From NCBI GenBank assembly GCA_046541715.1, contig JBKHCS010000039.1, positions 1 through 25,819 on the forward strand: 25,819 bases of DNA, written 5' to 3'. The translations under genes and the position numbers were made by a program. Position 1 is the first letter of the stretch, and each line of letters opens with the position of its first letter. The notes beneath the pieces are model-generated. The model was not told the DNA's origin and made no database searches. It was given only the letters and a program-made list of their open reading frames with translations. Source of the DNA: CAYPUT01 sp046541715. GTDB taxonomy: Bacteria > Spirochaetota > Spirochaetia > DSM-27196 > PWMO01. Shown here piece after piece: positions 13,196 to 21,007 of the stretch.

Positions 13196-14545
13196 TTATG
13201 CCAACACTCCCGTAAGCCAGCCGGCGGCGTACAGGGTCATGAACTGTACGCCGTAGTTCACTCCCCAGCGGTTTAAGAAACCGCCGACGAGGGCCACCAA
13301 GAGAACTCCGCCGATGTTAATCACGCCGGCATCCATGAAGGCCAGCATCATAACCAGACCAAAGAAGATGCCCATCAGCGCCTCGTGGGAGATGCGCTTA
13401 AAGACGAACTTGCAGATCTGGGCGGCGTAGCGGATGGCGATCGGGTAGGTAATCGCCAAGGCAATTATCGCGCCGATGAGCACCGGGAGCACGAAGTCGC
13501 CCCGGGAGATCATGTGGTGGATGTTGTTCTCCAGAGTGAAGCGGGGCGGAGCATTAAAGAGAGCGTTTGCCGGACCGATGGCCATGGGGCTGATGGGTGT
13601 ACCCAAGGCGATCAGGGGAATAAGAGTGCCGGAAAGATAGGATGCGTTGGTCAAGGCGTCCATCGTAGAGATCGCCCTGGATGCCCTTTTTACCGGATCT
13701 TTCAGGCGAGCGGCGAAGCCTTCCCCGAGGAAGATGGTCATGCCGACGGGACTCATGAAGAAGGTGATGGTCCCGATGATGCTTGCCAGGCCCGAGGCGG
13801 CAATCTCTCCCCGGTCGAGGATCTTGAACGGGTTCGGTAGTCGCTTTTCCCGGACGTCCTTGCGGATCGCAACCTCCTTGAAGCTCGTTCGCCTCAGCTC
13901 ATCCCGGCGTCCCGGCACCAGAAGCTCGATGATGTTCACGATCATCGGCCCGATGGTTATCCCGAGAAAGAAGGAGATGAACACGACCTTGTTCTCCGGA
14001 ATCGCGCCGACGCCCCAGTAGAGGTGGCGTAGCCCCTGGATTAGGAGGGCAAAGGGCACGATGCTGATCAGAGATACAATCTTGGCCCGGGACATCAGGG
14101 CCAAAAAGACCGCACCGAAAAAGAAGATCTGGCCGGCGTACTTGGACACGACGGGCCCCAGCGGAATGAGAAGGTTGCCTAAGATCAGACTGAGGGGTAC
14201 CGCTACCAGGGTTCCAATGACCGAGCCCGAAGCCATCTTGCGGATGCTCACATCGGGCATTCCGTGCGCCTTCAGCACCATCGCATGCTCGACCATTGGG
14301 GCGGCCATTACGCCGCCGGGGATACCGGCGACCGCCACCGGAATGGAGTCGGTGAGCTTCTTAGCCACGATCGCAGAGATGAAGAAGGCCAGGATGATGG
14401 GAACCGGCAGGCCCGACAGTACCAACGCCAGAGTAACCGGCGCGAGGACCGCCGTCTCATCGGTTCCCGGAGCGACTCCAATAATCGTGTAGAGTATCGC
14501 CCCAAGAACCGCGGCGACGATCATTCCGAGAATCAGGGTTATCAT
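13196..14545 (-). CDS. TctA-family permease, putative mevalonate or organic-acid transporter
   Basis: This 449-residue protein is almost wholly hydrophobic, with about ten to twelve transmembrane segments. The N-terminal blocks match the large subunit of tripartite tricarboxylate transporters: GVAPGTDETAVLAPVTLAL, and AVAGIPGGVMAAPMVEHAMV followed by KMASGSVIGTL. A similar half-repeat occurs later (LIALGTPISPMAIGP). No periplasmic TctC-type binding protein is present in the window. Its start overlaps the stop of a small two-TM gene by 4 nt, and HMG-CoA reductase follows directly, so its substrate is probably mevalonate. That is inferred from context only. Confidence 0.8.
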   Translation of the reverse strand: MITLILGMIVAAVLGAILYTIIGVAPGTDETAVLAPVTLALVLSGLPVPIILAFFISAIVAKKLTDSIPVAVAGIPGGVMAAPMVEHAMVLKAHGMPDVSIRKMASGSVIGTLVAVPLSLILGNLLIPLGPVVSKYAGQIFFFGAVFLALMSRAKIVSLISIVPFALLIQGLRHLYWGVGAIPENKVVFISFFLGITIGPMIVNIIELLVPGRRDELRRTSFKEVAIRKDVREKRLPNPFKILDRGEIAASGLASIIGTITFFMSPVGMTIFLGEGFAARLKDPVKRASRAISTMDALTNASYLSGTLIPLIALGTPISPMAIGPANALFNAPPRFTLENNIHHMISRGDFVLPVLIGAIIALAITYPIAIRYAAQICKFVFKRISHEALMGIFFGLVMMLAFMDAGVINIGGVLLVALVGGFLNRWGVNYGVQFMTLYAAGWLTGVLA

Positions 14546-14793
14546 TGATTACCTCCGGGTGTTGCCTCTGTTTCCACAACCGTTCTCTTTGGCTTGAATA
14601 AGAAGACGCACACGAAGAAGGCAATCAGCACCCCGATCAGGCCCCAGATCAACGGCTTCGGTGGTTCGTCCGGAGCGATCAGGTAGCCGCCTACGGCTCC
14701 GACTGTTGAGATAGCGAGGGCGATAAGAAGCTGAGCGAAGTCAACGTAGTCGCCCCAGACCTCAACCAGATCTTGGTCTTGGCTTTCCTGCAT
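14542..14793 (-). CDS. small two-TM protein, possible accessory subunit of the TctA-like permease
   Basis: This is an 83-residue protein. ATG 14793 is chosen because GGGAGG lies 5 nt upstream and it sits 27 nt after the predicted sigma-54 start; an upstream in-frame ATG at 14847 would lie before the promoter. It has an acidic N-terminus, two hydrophobic segments (about 17-39 and 47-66) with a Pro-rich turn (DEPPKP) between them, and a basic stop-transfer KPKR. TctB subunits are usually longer, with four segments, so this may be a reduced substitute or an unrelated helper. The ATGA overlap with the permease gene suggests paired production. Confidence 0.75.
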   Translation of the reverse strand: MQESQDQDLVEVWGDYVDFAQLLIALAISTVGAVGGYLIAPDEPPKPLIWGLIGVLIAFFVCVFLFKPKRTVVETEATPGGNQ

Positions 14794-14830
14794 AGGATCC
14801 TCCCTTCGAATTGGATTGTGAATACAACAT

Positions 14831-14846
14831 AGCAAGAGCTGTACCA
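14831..14846 (-). promoter_or_regulatory. sigma-54 promoter of the mevalonate-catabolism operon
   Basis: The minus strand reads TGGTAC-AGCTC-TTGCT, with GG and GC in -24/-12 phase. The predicted start near 14820 gives a 27-nt leader to ATG 14793, which carries a good ribosome site. The divergent gene at 15034 encodes a sigma-54 activator, the likely regulator. Confidence 0.75.
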
Positions 14847-14866
14847 CCCGAACCCGAGGGTGGCAT

Positions 14867-15003
14867 CCGGCTGTATTCTCTCCATTCTAAGCGCATTCCA
14901 GGGCGAAATTCCCGGAATCCCCTGTGCATTTTCAAGACGACTCACGCCGGCTGTCTCTTTCGTATACAACCGATATCCGAGATGCTTATTTCTTGACAGC
15001 CGG
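14867..15003. promoter_or_regulatory. three CCGGCTGT boxes, candidate activator sites
   Basis: CCGGCTGT occurs on the + strand at 14867-14874 and 14947-14954, and on the minus strand at 15003-14996. The second and third extend to a perfect 9-bp inverted pair (CCGGCTGTC / GACAGCCGG) separated by 39 nt. Relative to the sigma-54 start at 14820 they lie near -50, -130 and -180. The third covers the -35 hexamer of the regulator promoter, which would allow autoregulation. Confidence 0.5.
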
Positions 15004-15022
15004 AGAATTCGGGGCCTAGCAT
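14993..15022 (+). promoter_or_regulatory. sigma-70-type promoter of the CBS-PAS activator gene
   Basis: TTGACA (14993-14998) and TAGCAT (15017-15022) are separated by 18 nt. The expected start near 15029 lies only about 5 nt before ATG 15034, so the transcript would be almost leaderless; no ribosome site precedes the ATG. Confidence 0.55.
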
Positions 15023-15033
15023 AGACCATCACC

Positions 15034-16800
15034 ATGCGAGCATCTGATATAATGACGCCGCGTTTTGTCGCACTAGGTCCCAACCAACCTGCGGAATCGG
15101 CCCTGGCACTCTTTCAGCGGCACGGCTACTCGAGCCTCCCCGTGCTGGACCACGACGGTATTCTCTTGGGCGTCGTCAGGCCCGCCGGCGTCGCCGGCAA
15201 TTCCGTCGCCGTGGCACAACTGACAACCGAGGACTACCTGCGCCTCGAGCCCGATACCTGCGAAGCAAAGGTGGTGGAGCGCTTCTTTGATAGACCTTAC
15301 TGCGTCGTAGCCTACGTGGTGGATAAGAGAAACTACCTCCTGGGAATCATCACCAAGAACGACGTCCTCAACCTGGTGTTTGCCGGGAAGATCCTCCTTG
15401 GGAAGGACGCCGTGGCGCAGACGGCGGGGGAGCGGGAGGTGGATCTGGTAGCCGCCGTAGACGGACTCAAAGAGGGCATCGTGGTGGTGGATTCGACCAC
15501 CCGGATAGTATTTGCCAATCAGGCGTACTACCGCATTTTGGGGGTTCAACCCCACCGCGTCTTGCATCGGCATCTCTCCGAACTCGAGCCGAAGGCAAAG
15601 ATCCTGGAGGTGCTCCGGGCGGGCAAACCACTCTTGGAGCAAAAGATCCACTTCGAGCGTCTCGGGATTACCGTCGTTGCCAACATTACGCCGATTCGCA
15701 GCGGTGACCGCACGATCGGCGCCGTTTCCAGCTTCTTCGACCAAACCGAGATTCTCAGCCTCGCGGCAAGGCTCTCGACATTGGAGCGCGTGAACAACCA
15801 GTTAACTATGGAGCTTCATCGAGTGAAGAACCTTGAGCCGTCGGAGCCATTCAATCGTATAGTCGGGCAGAGCAGGCGGTTGACACGAGACCTTGACCTT
15901 GCCTCGCGGATCGCGAAGACGGACGCTACGGTGCTGGTCCTCGGTGAGAACGGGGTGGGCAAGGAGCTATTGGCCCGGGCCATCCACGACGACAGCCCCC
16001 GGAGGGATGGGCCCTTCGTTACGGTAAACTGCTCGGCGATTCCTGAGGAGCTAATCGAGAGCGAGCTGTTCGGATACGAGGAGGGGGCCTTTACCGGCGC
16101 CCGCAAGGGAGGCAAGCGCGGCAAGGTGGAGCTCGCCGACGGCGGTAGCCTCTTTCTGGACGAGATCGGCGATCTTCCCCTCTGCATGCAGCCGAAGCTG
16201 CTACGTTTCCTGCAAGAATTGGAGATCGAGCGGGTAGGCAGCGAGCGCTCACAAAAGGTCGATGTCCGAGTTATCGCCGCCACGAACCGCAACATCGACG
16301 AAATGATGGAGCTCGGCTCGTTCCGGCAAGATCTCTACTATCGTATTAGCGTCTTTACCATCAACCTTGCACCGCTGCGAGAGCGTCCGGAGGATGTTCC
16401 GGTTCTGTTAGACCATTTCCGCGAATTGTACAACAAGCGTTACGGAAAACAGACGCGGTTCGCCAAGGAGTGCACGGATCTCTTTCTGCGCTACTCCTGG
16501 CCCGGGAACGTGCGAGAGCTGATGAACGTTGTGGAGCATTGCGTCGTCCTTGCCGAAGGGGAGCAGATTACCATCGCCGACGTCCCGGAGTACTTCCGCA
16601 GCAAGGCGCAGGGAAACGCTTCGATATACCGGTCGGCGCCGGTCAAGGCGCTCCACGAGCTGCTGGAGGAGGTTGAGGACAGCGCGATTCGCCGCTCCCT
16701 GGAGTTGAGCAACAACAACAAGTCCCGGGCTATCGAGCTGCTCGGCATCAGCCGCCGGGCCTTCTACGAAAAGCTAAAGAAATACAACATCCCGACATGA
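15034..16800 (+). CDS. sigma-54 activator with CBS pair and PAS sensor, mevalonate regulator
   Basis: This is a 588-residue enhancer-binding protein. Residues 1-118 form a CBS pair (DIMTPRFVALGPNQPAES; then YLLGIITKNDVLNLV). A PAS domain covers about 135-240 (GIVVVDSTTRIVFANQAYYRILG). After a short coiled linker, the AAA+ domain has Walker A GENGVGK (304-310), an intact GAFTGA (351-356), Walker B SLFLDEIGD (372-380) and WPGNVREL. A Fis-type helix-turn-helix ends the protein (NNNKSRAIELLGISRRAFYEKLKKY). CBS pairs often bind adenine nucleotides or CoA-type ligands, so it may read energy state plus a substrate signal. It is divergent from the mevalonate operon and 19 nt upstream of thiolase. ATG 15052 is an alternative start. 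Confidence 0.9.
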   Translation: MRASDIMTPRFVALGPNQPAESALALFQRHGYSSLPVLDHDGILLGVVRPAGVAGNSVAVAQLTTEDYLRLEPDTCEAKVVERFFDRPYCVVAYVVDKRNYLLGIITKNDVLNLVFAGKILLGKDAVAQTAGEREVDLVAAVDGLKEGIVVVDSTTRIVFANQAYYRILGVQPHRVLHRHLSELEPKAKILEVLRAGKPLLEQKIHFERLGITVVANITPIRSGDRTIGAVSSFFDQTEILSLAARLSTLERVNNQLTMELHRVKNLEPSEPFNRIVGQSRRLTRDLDLASRIAKTDATVLVLGENGVGKELLARAIHDDSPRRDGPFVTVNCSAIPEELIESELFGYEEGAFTGARKGGKRGKVELADGGSLFLDEIGDLPLCMQPKLLRFLQELEIERVGSERSQKVDVRVIAATNRNIDEMMELGSFRQDLYYRISVFTINLAPLRERPEDVPVLLDHFRELYNKRYGKQTRFAKECTDLFLRYSWPGNVRELMNVVEHCVVLAEGEQITIADVPEYFRSKAQGNASIYRSAPVKALHELLEEVEDSAIRRSLELSNNNKSRAIELLGISRRAFYEKLKKYNIPT

Positions 16801-16819
16801 TCGGACAAGGAGAATCGTA

Positions 16820-18034
16820 ATGCAGGATGTATTCATTCTTTCCGGACGGCGGACCGCCGTCGGAACCTTTGGCGGCCTGTTCAAGAACACATCTGCGGTG
16901 GAGCTTGGGGTTGCCGCCCTCCGGGCCGCCCTAAAGGACGCGAAGGTGGATCTAGGCGATCCCGCTGCCGCCGGCATGGTGCGGGAGGTTATCGTCGGCA
17001 ACATCCTGAGCGCAGGCCTGGGCCAGAATGTCGCCCGGCAGATAGCGATCGGAGCGGGGCTCCCCGTGGAGGTCCCGGCCTACACAGTCAACAAGCTCTG
17101 TGCCTCAGGCCTCAAGACGGTCGCCCTTGCCGCCACGGAGATTTCCTTAGGCGACGCTTCGTTGATCGCCGCCGGTGGGACGGAGAACATGACCATGACG
17201 CCCTACGCCGTTCCCACCGCCCGTTACGGCGCGCGAATGGGCAACGTCGAGATGGTGGACCTGGTTATCCGGGACGCCCTGACGGATGTATTTAACGACT
17301 ATCACATGGGTGTAACAGCGGAGAACCTGGCCAAGGAGTGGGGCATCTCCCGGGAAGAGCAGGATGCCTTCGCTCTGGAGAGCCAGCTGCGGGCTGCCGC
17401 GGCCATGGAAGAAGGTCGCTTTACGGAGGAGATCGTTCCCCTCGAGATTCCGCAGCGCAAGGCGCCTGCGCTCGTGGCGGATACCGACGAGCATCCCCGG
17501 CCGAGTACCACCGCAGAGGCGCTCGCCAAGCTGAAGCCCGCCTTCGTGGCCGACGGTACTGTTACCGCCGGTAACGCCTCGGGCATAAACGACGGCGCCG
17601 CCATGCTGCTCTTGGCCACGGAGAAGGAGGCGTCCCGCTTGGGAACCGATCCGATGGCCCGCATCGTCTCCTGGGCTTCCGCCGGCGTAGATCCGTCGGT
17701 CATGGGATTCGGGCCCGTGCCGGCGACAAAGGCGGCCTTGGCGAAGGCGGGATGGAAGCTTCAGGACGTGGAGCTTGCGGAGCTCAATGAGGCCTTTGCC
17801 GCCCAATCGCTTTCGGTGCTCAAAGGGTTGGAGAAGGAGCTCGGGGGAATCGATCCTGCCATCGTTAACGTGAACGGCGGAGCCATCGCCCTGGGCCATC
17901 CCGTCGGAGCCTCCGGAGCCCGGATATTGGTGACGCTCCTGTATGAGATGCGCCGCCGGAACGTAAAACGGGGGCTGGCAACTCTCTGTATCGGTGGCGG
18001 CCAAGGCATGGCAATGCTGGTGGAGCGGGCCTAA
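16820..18034 (+). CDS. atoB: acetyl-CoA C-acetyltransferase (thiolase)
   Basis: This 404-residue protein has the usual thiolase length. Active-site residues are C94 (NKLCASGLK), H360 (GGAIALGHPVGASG) and C390 (LCIGGGQG). The start has AAGGAG about 8 nt upstream. It splits acetoacetyl-CoA with CoA into two acetyl-CoA, the last step of the predicted mevalonate route; the reverse reaction is possible. It is co-transcribed with the regulator (19-nt gap) and the lyase (6-nt gap), so this half of the pathway would follow the regulator promoter and not the sigma-54 promoter. Confidence 0.95.
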   Translation: MQDVFILSGRRTAVGTFGGLFKNTSAVELGVAALRAALKDAKVDLGDPAAAGMVREVIVGNILSAGLGQNVARQIAIGAGLPVEVPAYTVNKLCASGLKTVALAATEISLGDASLIAAGGTENMTMTPYAVPTARYGARMGNVEMVDLVIRDALTDVFNDYHMGVTAENLAKEWGISREEQDAFALESQLRAAAAMEEGRFTEEIVPLEIPQRKAPALVADTDEHPRPSTTAEALAKLKPAFVADGTVTAGNASGINDGAAMLLLATEKEASRLGTDPMARIVSWASAGVDPSVMGFGPVPATKAALAKAGWKLQDVELAELNEAFAAQSLSVLKGLEKELGGIDPAIVNVNGGAIALGHPVGASGARILVTLLYEMRRRNVKRGLATLCIGGGQGMAMLVERA

Positions 18035-18040
18035 GCTCCC

Positions 18041-18895
18041 ATGTCCCTCGATAGCGTATCCCTTGTCGAGGTTGGGCCCCGGGACGGCCTGCAGAACGAA
18101 ACGAGGGTCATCCCCACCGACACCAAGATCGCCTTTGTCGACGCCCTGAGTAGGACCGGAGTCGACGAGATCGAAGTGAGCTCCTTCGTCGCACCCCGAA
18201 AGATCCCCCAGCTCGCCGACGCAGAGGAAGTCTTCCGAGGTATCCACCGGGAGCCGGGAGTCGTCTACTCTGCCCTTGTTCCCAACGTCCGGGGTCTCGA
18301 CAGGGCGCTCTCCGTGGAAATCGATAGGGCGGTAGTCTTTACCGCCGCCAGCGAGACTTTCAACCGACAGAACATAGACGCCACGCTGCAAGACTCTCTA
18401 AAGCGTTTTCGCGGTGTAGTAGGGAAGGCGGCCGAGGCCGGGGTCCCGGTACGTGGGTCGGTGTCCACGGCCTTCTGGTGTCCCTACGAAGGGCGTGTAC
18501 CTCCCCAGGCGGCCCACCACGTCGTTGAGGAGCTGCTTGACCTCGGCGTCGATCACGTGACCGTGTCCGACACTATTGGATGGGCAAGCCCCAAGGATAT
18601 CGAAGAGCTCTTTGAGCTTCTTCTGAAGGATCTCAATCCGACGTGCCTGAGCCTTCACGTCCATGATACCCGCGGACAAGGCGCAAGCAACGTTCGGGCC
18701 GCATACTCCCTTGGTATTCGCCGTTTCGACGCCAGTACCGGCGGGATCGGCGGGTGTCCCTTCGCCCCTGGTGCCGCAGGCAATATCGACATGTCGACCC
18801 TTGTGCGTACCCTAACCGGCCTGGGAGCGGCCATCAGAGTCAACGGCGCCGCGTTGGAGCGAGCCCGGGCCATCGTTTTGCCGTTCCTCAAATAG
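18041..18895 (+). CDS. mvaB: hydroxymethylglutaryl-CoA lyase
   Basis: This 284-residue protein has the normal length of bacterial HMG-CoA lyases. It carries R14-D15 in GPRDGLQNE, the metal ligands H206 and H208 in HVHDTRGQG, and the catalytic C239 in GGIGGCPFAPGAAGN. It cleaves HMG-CoA to acetoacetate and acetyl-CoA. The ATG is 6 nt after the thiolase stop with no strong ribosome site of its own, suggesting coupled translation. It is the standard lyase of the island, in contrast to the Cys-less paralogue at 10821-11921. No clear terminator follows in 18896-18981. Confidence 0.95.
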   Translation: MSLDSVSLVEVGPRDGLQNETRVIPTDTKIAFVDALSRTGVDEIEVSSFVAPRKIPQLADAEEVFRGIHREPGVVYSALVPNVRGLDRALSVEIDRAVVFTAASETFNRQNIDATLQDSLKRFRGVVGKAAEAGVPVRGSVSTAFWCPYEGRVPPQAAHHVVEELLDLGVDHVTVSDTIGWASPKDIEELFELLLKDLNPTCLSLHVHDTRGQGASNVRAAYSLGIRRFDASTGGIGGCPFAPGAAGNIDMSTLVRTLTGLGAAIRVNGAALERARAIVLPFLK

Positions 18896-18981
18896 CACGA
18901 TTCGGCAATCCGTTCCGTCGACACTTCCCCGGGCGGCACCCTATCCCACCCATTTGAAGCACGACACAACGTTTGCCCTGT

Positions 18982-18987
18982 TATAGT
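18982..18987 (+). promoter_or_regulatory. candidate -10 element of the jet operon
   Basis: TATAGT lies in the only AT-rich patch of the gap, 12 nt before the jetA ATG. I find no matching -35 hexamer at 16-18 nt. Initiation here would leave a leader of about 6 nt. Confidence 0.3.
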
Positions 18988-18999
18988 ATATGAGAGCCT

Positions 19000-20409
19000 A
19001 TGGGTGCCGTATTCGAATACTTGCCGGAGGGGTTCTTTTCGCCCCTCGCCTCGCCGAACAGGCGTCACTACGCAGAGCTCCTCTTACGCTACTACGAGCT
19101 CTTCCTCGAGTATCACTCCGGCGTCGAGCGTCCGGTGGTGGTGGACGCATTTATCGACTACCTCGCCTCCGTAGGCCCCGGGGAGCTCGCCGAGGAGGAA
19201 GGCGGCTCCGGCGAGGCGCCGGGCCCGGAGACCGAGGCCGACCCCCGGGCTGCGGCCCAGCGATTCCTGCGAAACCTTTGCGCCTACGGCTGGATGGACG
19301 AGGAGGAGCTCCTCGATTTCTCCCGGGTCATCAACCTCCGGGACACCGCCCGGCCCTTCTTGGAGGCGCTTCACCAGGTAAGCCACGGTGCCTCCCTGGA
19401 GTACGAGAGCCACGTGGTGGCGATCTATTCCTCCTTGGAGAGCGACGCCGCGGAAGAAAGCGGCGAGCACGCAGTCCTTATCGCCCACCGGCATACCAGG
19501 CTCCTGATGGAATCCCTCAAGCTCTTGGACCAGAACATCCGGGGGCATCTCCAGCACATCTTCTCCCAGGATGCCACGGTGCCGGAGCTCCTCCACGCCC
19601 ACTACGACCTCTACATGCACGAGGTCGTCGACCGGGCCTACACGCGCCTGAAGACCTCGGATAATCTCTCCCGGTACCGGCCCCGGATCAACAGACGGAT
19701 TTCCGCCTTTCTAAAGGATAACGCGTGGATGCGCCGCACCGCCGAGCGGCTTTCGCTTATCAAACGGAGCTCCACCGAGGCCGCCGAGGAGGAATTGCGG
19801 CGAATGCTGGTGGAGATCCGGGACGATCTTCAGTCCATCGACCCCCTCCTCGAGCGCATCGACGACAGAAACCGCCGCTACTCCCGGCTTTCCACCGAGC
19901 GCATTCGCTCCCAGATCCACGCCGACCAGAGCCTGGCGGCCCGGATCGCGACGATCGTTCGGGCGTGGACAGACGAAAGCTATCCCCCGGAGGCGGCTCC
20001 CGAGAGCCTGGTGCACACCATCCTGAGGCTTCGGGCCCTAGGCGCCGAGTCGCTCTACACCCGGCGCCATCGTTCGGTAACCGAGGCCGGGCTGCAGCGC
20101 CGGGAGGGCGAGCCTCCGGACGCCGAGATCGCCGAGCGGGAGCTGGTCTTGCGGGCCCGGAAGCAGCTGAGCCCCGCAAAGATAGCCGGGTTCCTCTCCG
20201 CCGCGGCGCCGAACCCCGGGGACCGGGCCAGGGCCGAGGCCTTGGTCGGAGACATCGACAGCTACATCAAGCTCCTCTACGCCGGGGCCTACGCCGAGGG
20301 CCGGGGGGAGAGCTTTCCGTATCAGGTCGAGTGGGGTGATGAGCTCGTCCGGGCCGGCTCCTTTCGATTCGTCGATCATACCTTTGTCCGGAGGTTCTCC
20401 CGTGGATGA
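19000..20409 (+). CDS. jetA: Wadjet defence protein JetA
   Basis: This is a 469-residue protein. The N-terminus (VFEYLPEGFFSPLASPNRRHYAELLLRYYELF, here shortened in sense to its FFSPLASPNRRHY core) resembles the DUF5716/JetA family of type II Wadjet, not DUF3375 of type I; this assignment is from memory. An acidic, Gly/Pro-rich linker (61-82) separates two helical parts, as in kleisin-like subunits. JetA bridges the SMC motor JetC in a complex with JetB and JetD. It is the first gene of a tight four-gene operon. The start is the only good ATG; upstream there is just a GAGAG motif 3 nt away. Subtype is less certain than family. Confidence 0.88.
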   Translation: MGAVFEYLPEGFFSPLASPNRRHYAELLLRYYELFLEYHSGVERPVVVDAFIDYLASVGPGELAEEEGGSGEAPGPETEADPRAAAQRFLRNLCAYGWMDEEELLDFSRVINLRDTARPFLEALHQVSHGASLEYESHVVAIYSSLESDAAEESGEHAVLIAHRHTRLLMESLKLLDQNIRGHLQHIFSQDATVPELLHAHYDLYMHEVVDRAYTRLKTSDNLSRYRPRINRRISAFLKDNAWMRRTAERLSLIKRSSTEAAEEELRRMLVEIRDDLQSIDPLLERIDDRNRRYSRLSTERIRSQIHADQSLAARIATIVRAWTDESYPPEAAPESLVHTILRLRALGAESLYTRRHRSVTEAGLQRREGEPPDAEIAERELVLRARKQLSPAKIAGFLSAAAPNPGDRARAEALVGDIDSYIKLLYAGAYAEGRGESFPYQVEWGDELVRAGSFRFVDHTFVRRFSRG

Positions 20410-21007
20410 GCGACTCCTGCGCTACCAGAAACTCTCGGAGAGCGACCGGGAGAATTTTCGCATCGCCCTTCACCTGCTCCTTACCGAGAGCTTCCTGATC
20501 CGCTCCCTGGAGTCCCACAGCCGAGCCTACCGCTTCGCCGCGGCCAACACCGAAATTATCGACGCCTACCTCGAGCTTGCCGGGTGGAGTCTCCGGAAAG
20601 ACGAGCACCTCGGGGTCATCTCCTTCCAAGGTCCCCCGTCGGCCCGGCTCCAACTAAAAAAGGACGAGAGCATCTTTTTGTTGGTGCTCCGCCTCCTCTA
20701 CGAAGAGAAGGCCGGAGAGCTTGTGATCCACGGGGAGCGAACGGTCCGGCAGGAGGAGGTCCAGGACCGGCTCCGGACGATAGCCGATCTCTCCTACAAG
20801 AAGACCCCCTTCGTCTCCCTCCTGCGCCGCTTCCAAGCGCTGCGGCTGATCCAGGTGGTCGGTTCCGAGGAGGACCCGGAGGCCACGGTGATCCTCTTTC
20901 CGAGCATCCCCTTCGTACTCGACGGGGTCTCCTTGGACGATATCGCCGAGCGAATCGACTCCTACAACCGGGGACGGGACGAAGCTGAAGAGGACGACGA
21001 ATCGTGA
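20402..21007 (+). CDS. jetB: Wadjet defence protein JetB
   Basis: This is a 201-residue protein. GTG 20402 is chosen because GGAGG (20390-20394) lies 7 nt upstream; the frame is open to 20336 inside jetA without a better site. The gene overlaps jetA by 8 nt. Content is helical with winged-helix-like segments (ENFRIALHLLLTESFLIRS; then AELVIHGERTV-type charged helix), consistent with DUF4194-type JetB, the KITE-like partner of JetA. Length fits the family. It would bind JetA and JetC in the loop-extruding complex. Confidence 0.87.
   Translation: MDERLLRYQKLSESDRENFRIALHLLLTESFLIRSLESHSRAYRFAAANTEIIDAYLELAGWSLRKDEHLGVISFQGPPSARLQLKKDESIFLLVLRLLYEEKAGELVIHGERTVRQEEVQDRLRTIADLSYKKTPFVSLLRRFQALRLIQVVGSEEDPEATVILFPSIPFVLDGVSLDDIAERIDSYNRGRDEAEEDDES

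Noticed and set aside
15046..15051. TATAAT within the start of the CBS-PAS regulator gene as a promoter
   Set aside because: There is no -35 hexamer at the right distance, and it lies inside the coding region after a better TTGACA/TAGCAT pair.
18021..18039. Small inverted repeat GGAGC / GCTCC at the thiolase stop as a terminator
   Set aside because: Only 5-bp arms, inside the stop region and 6 nt before the lyase start; the two genes are clearly one transcript.
17147..18391. 414-residue open frame on the minus strand
   Set aside because: Shadow of thiolase and the start of HMG-CoA lyase, both of which carry complete active sites.
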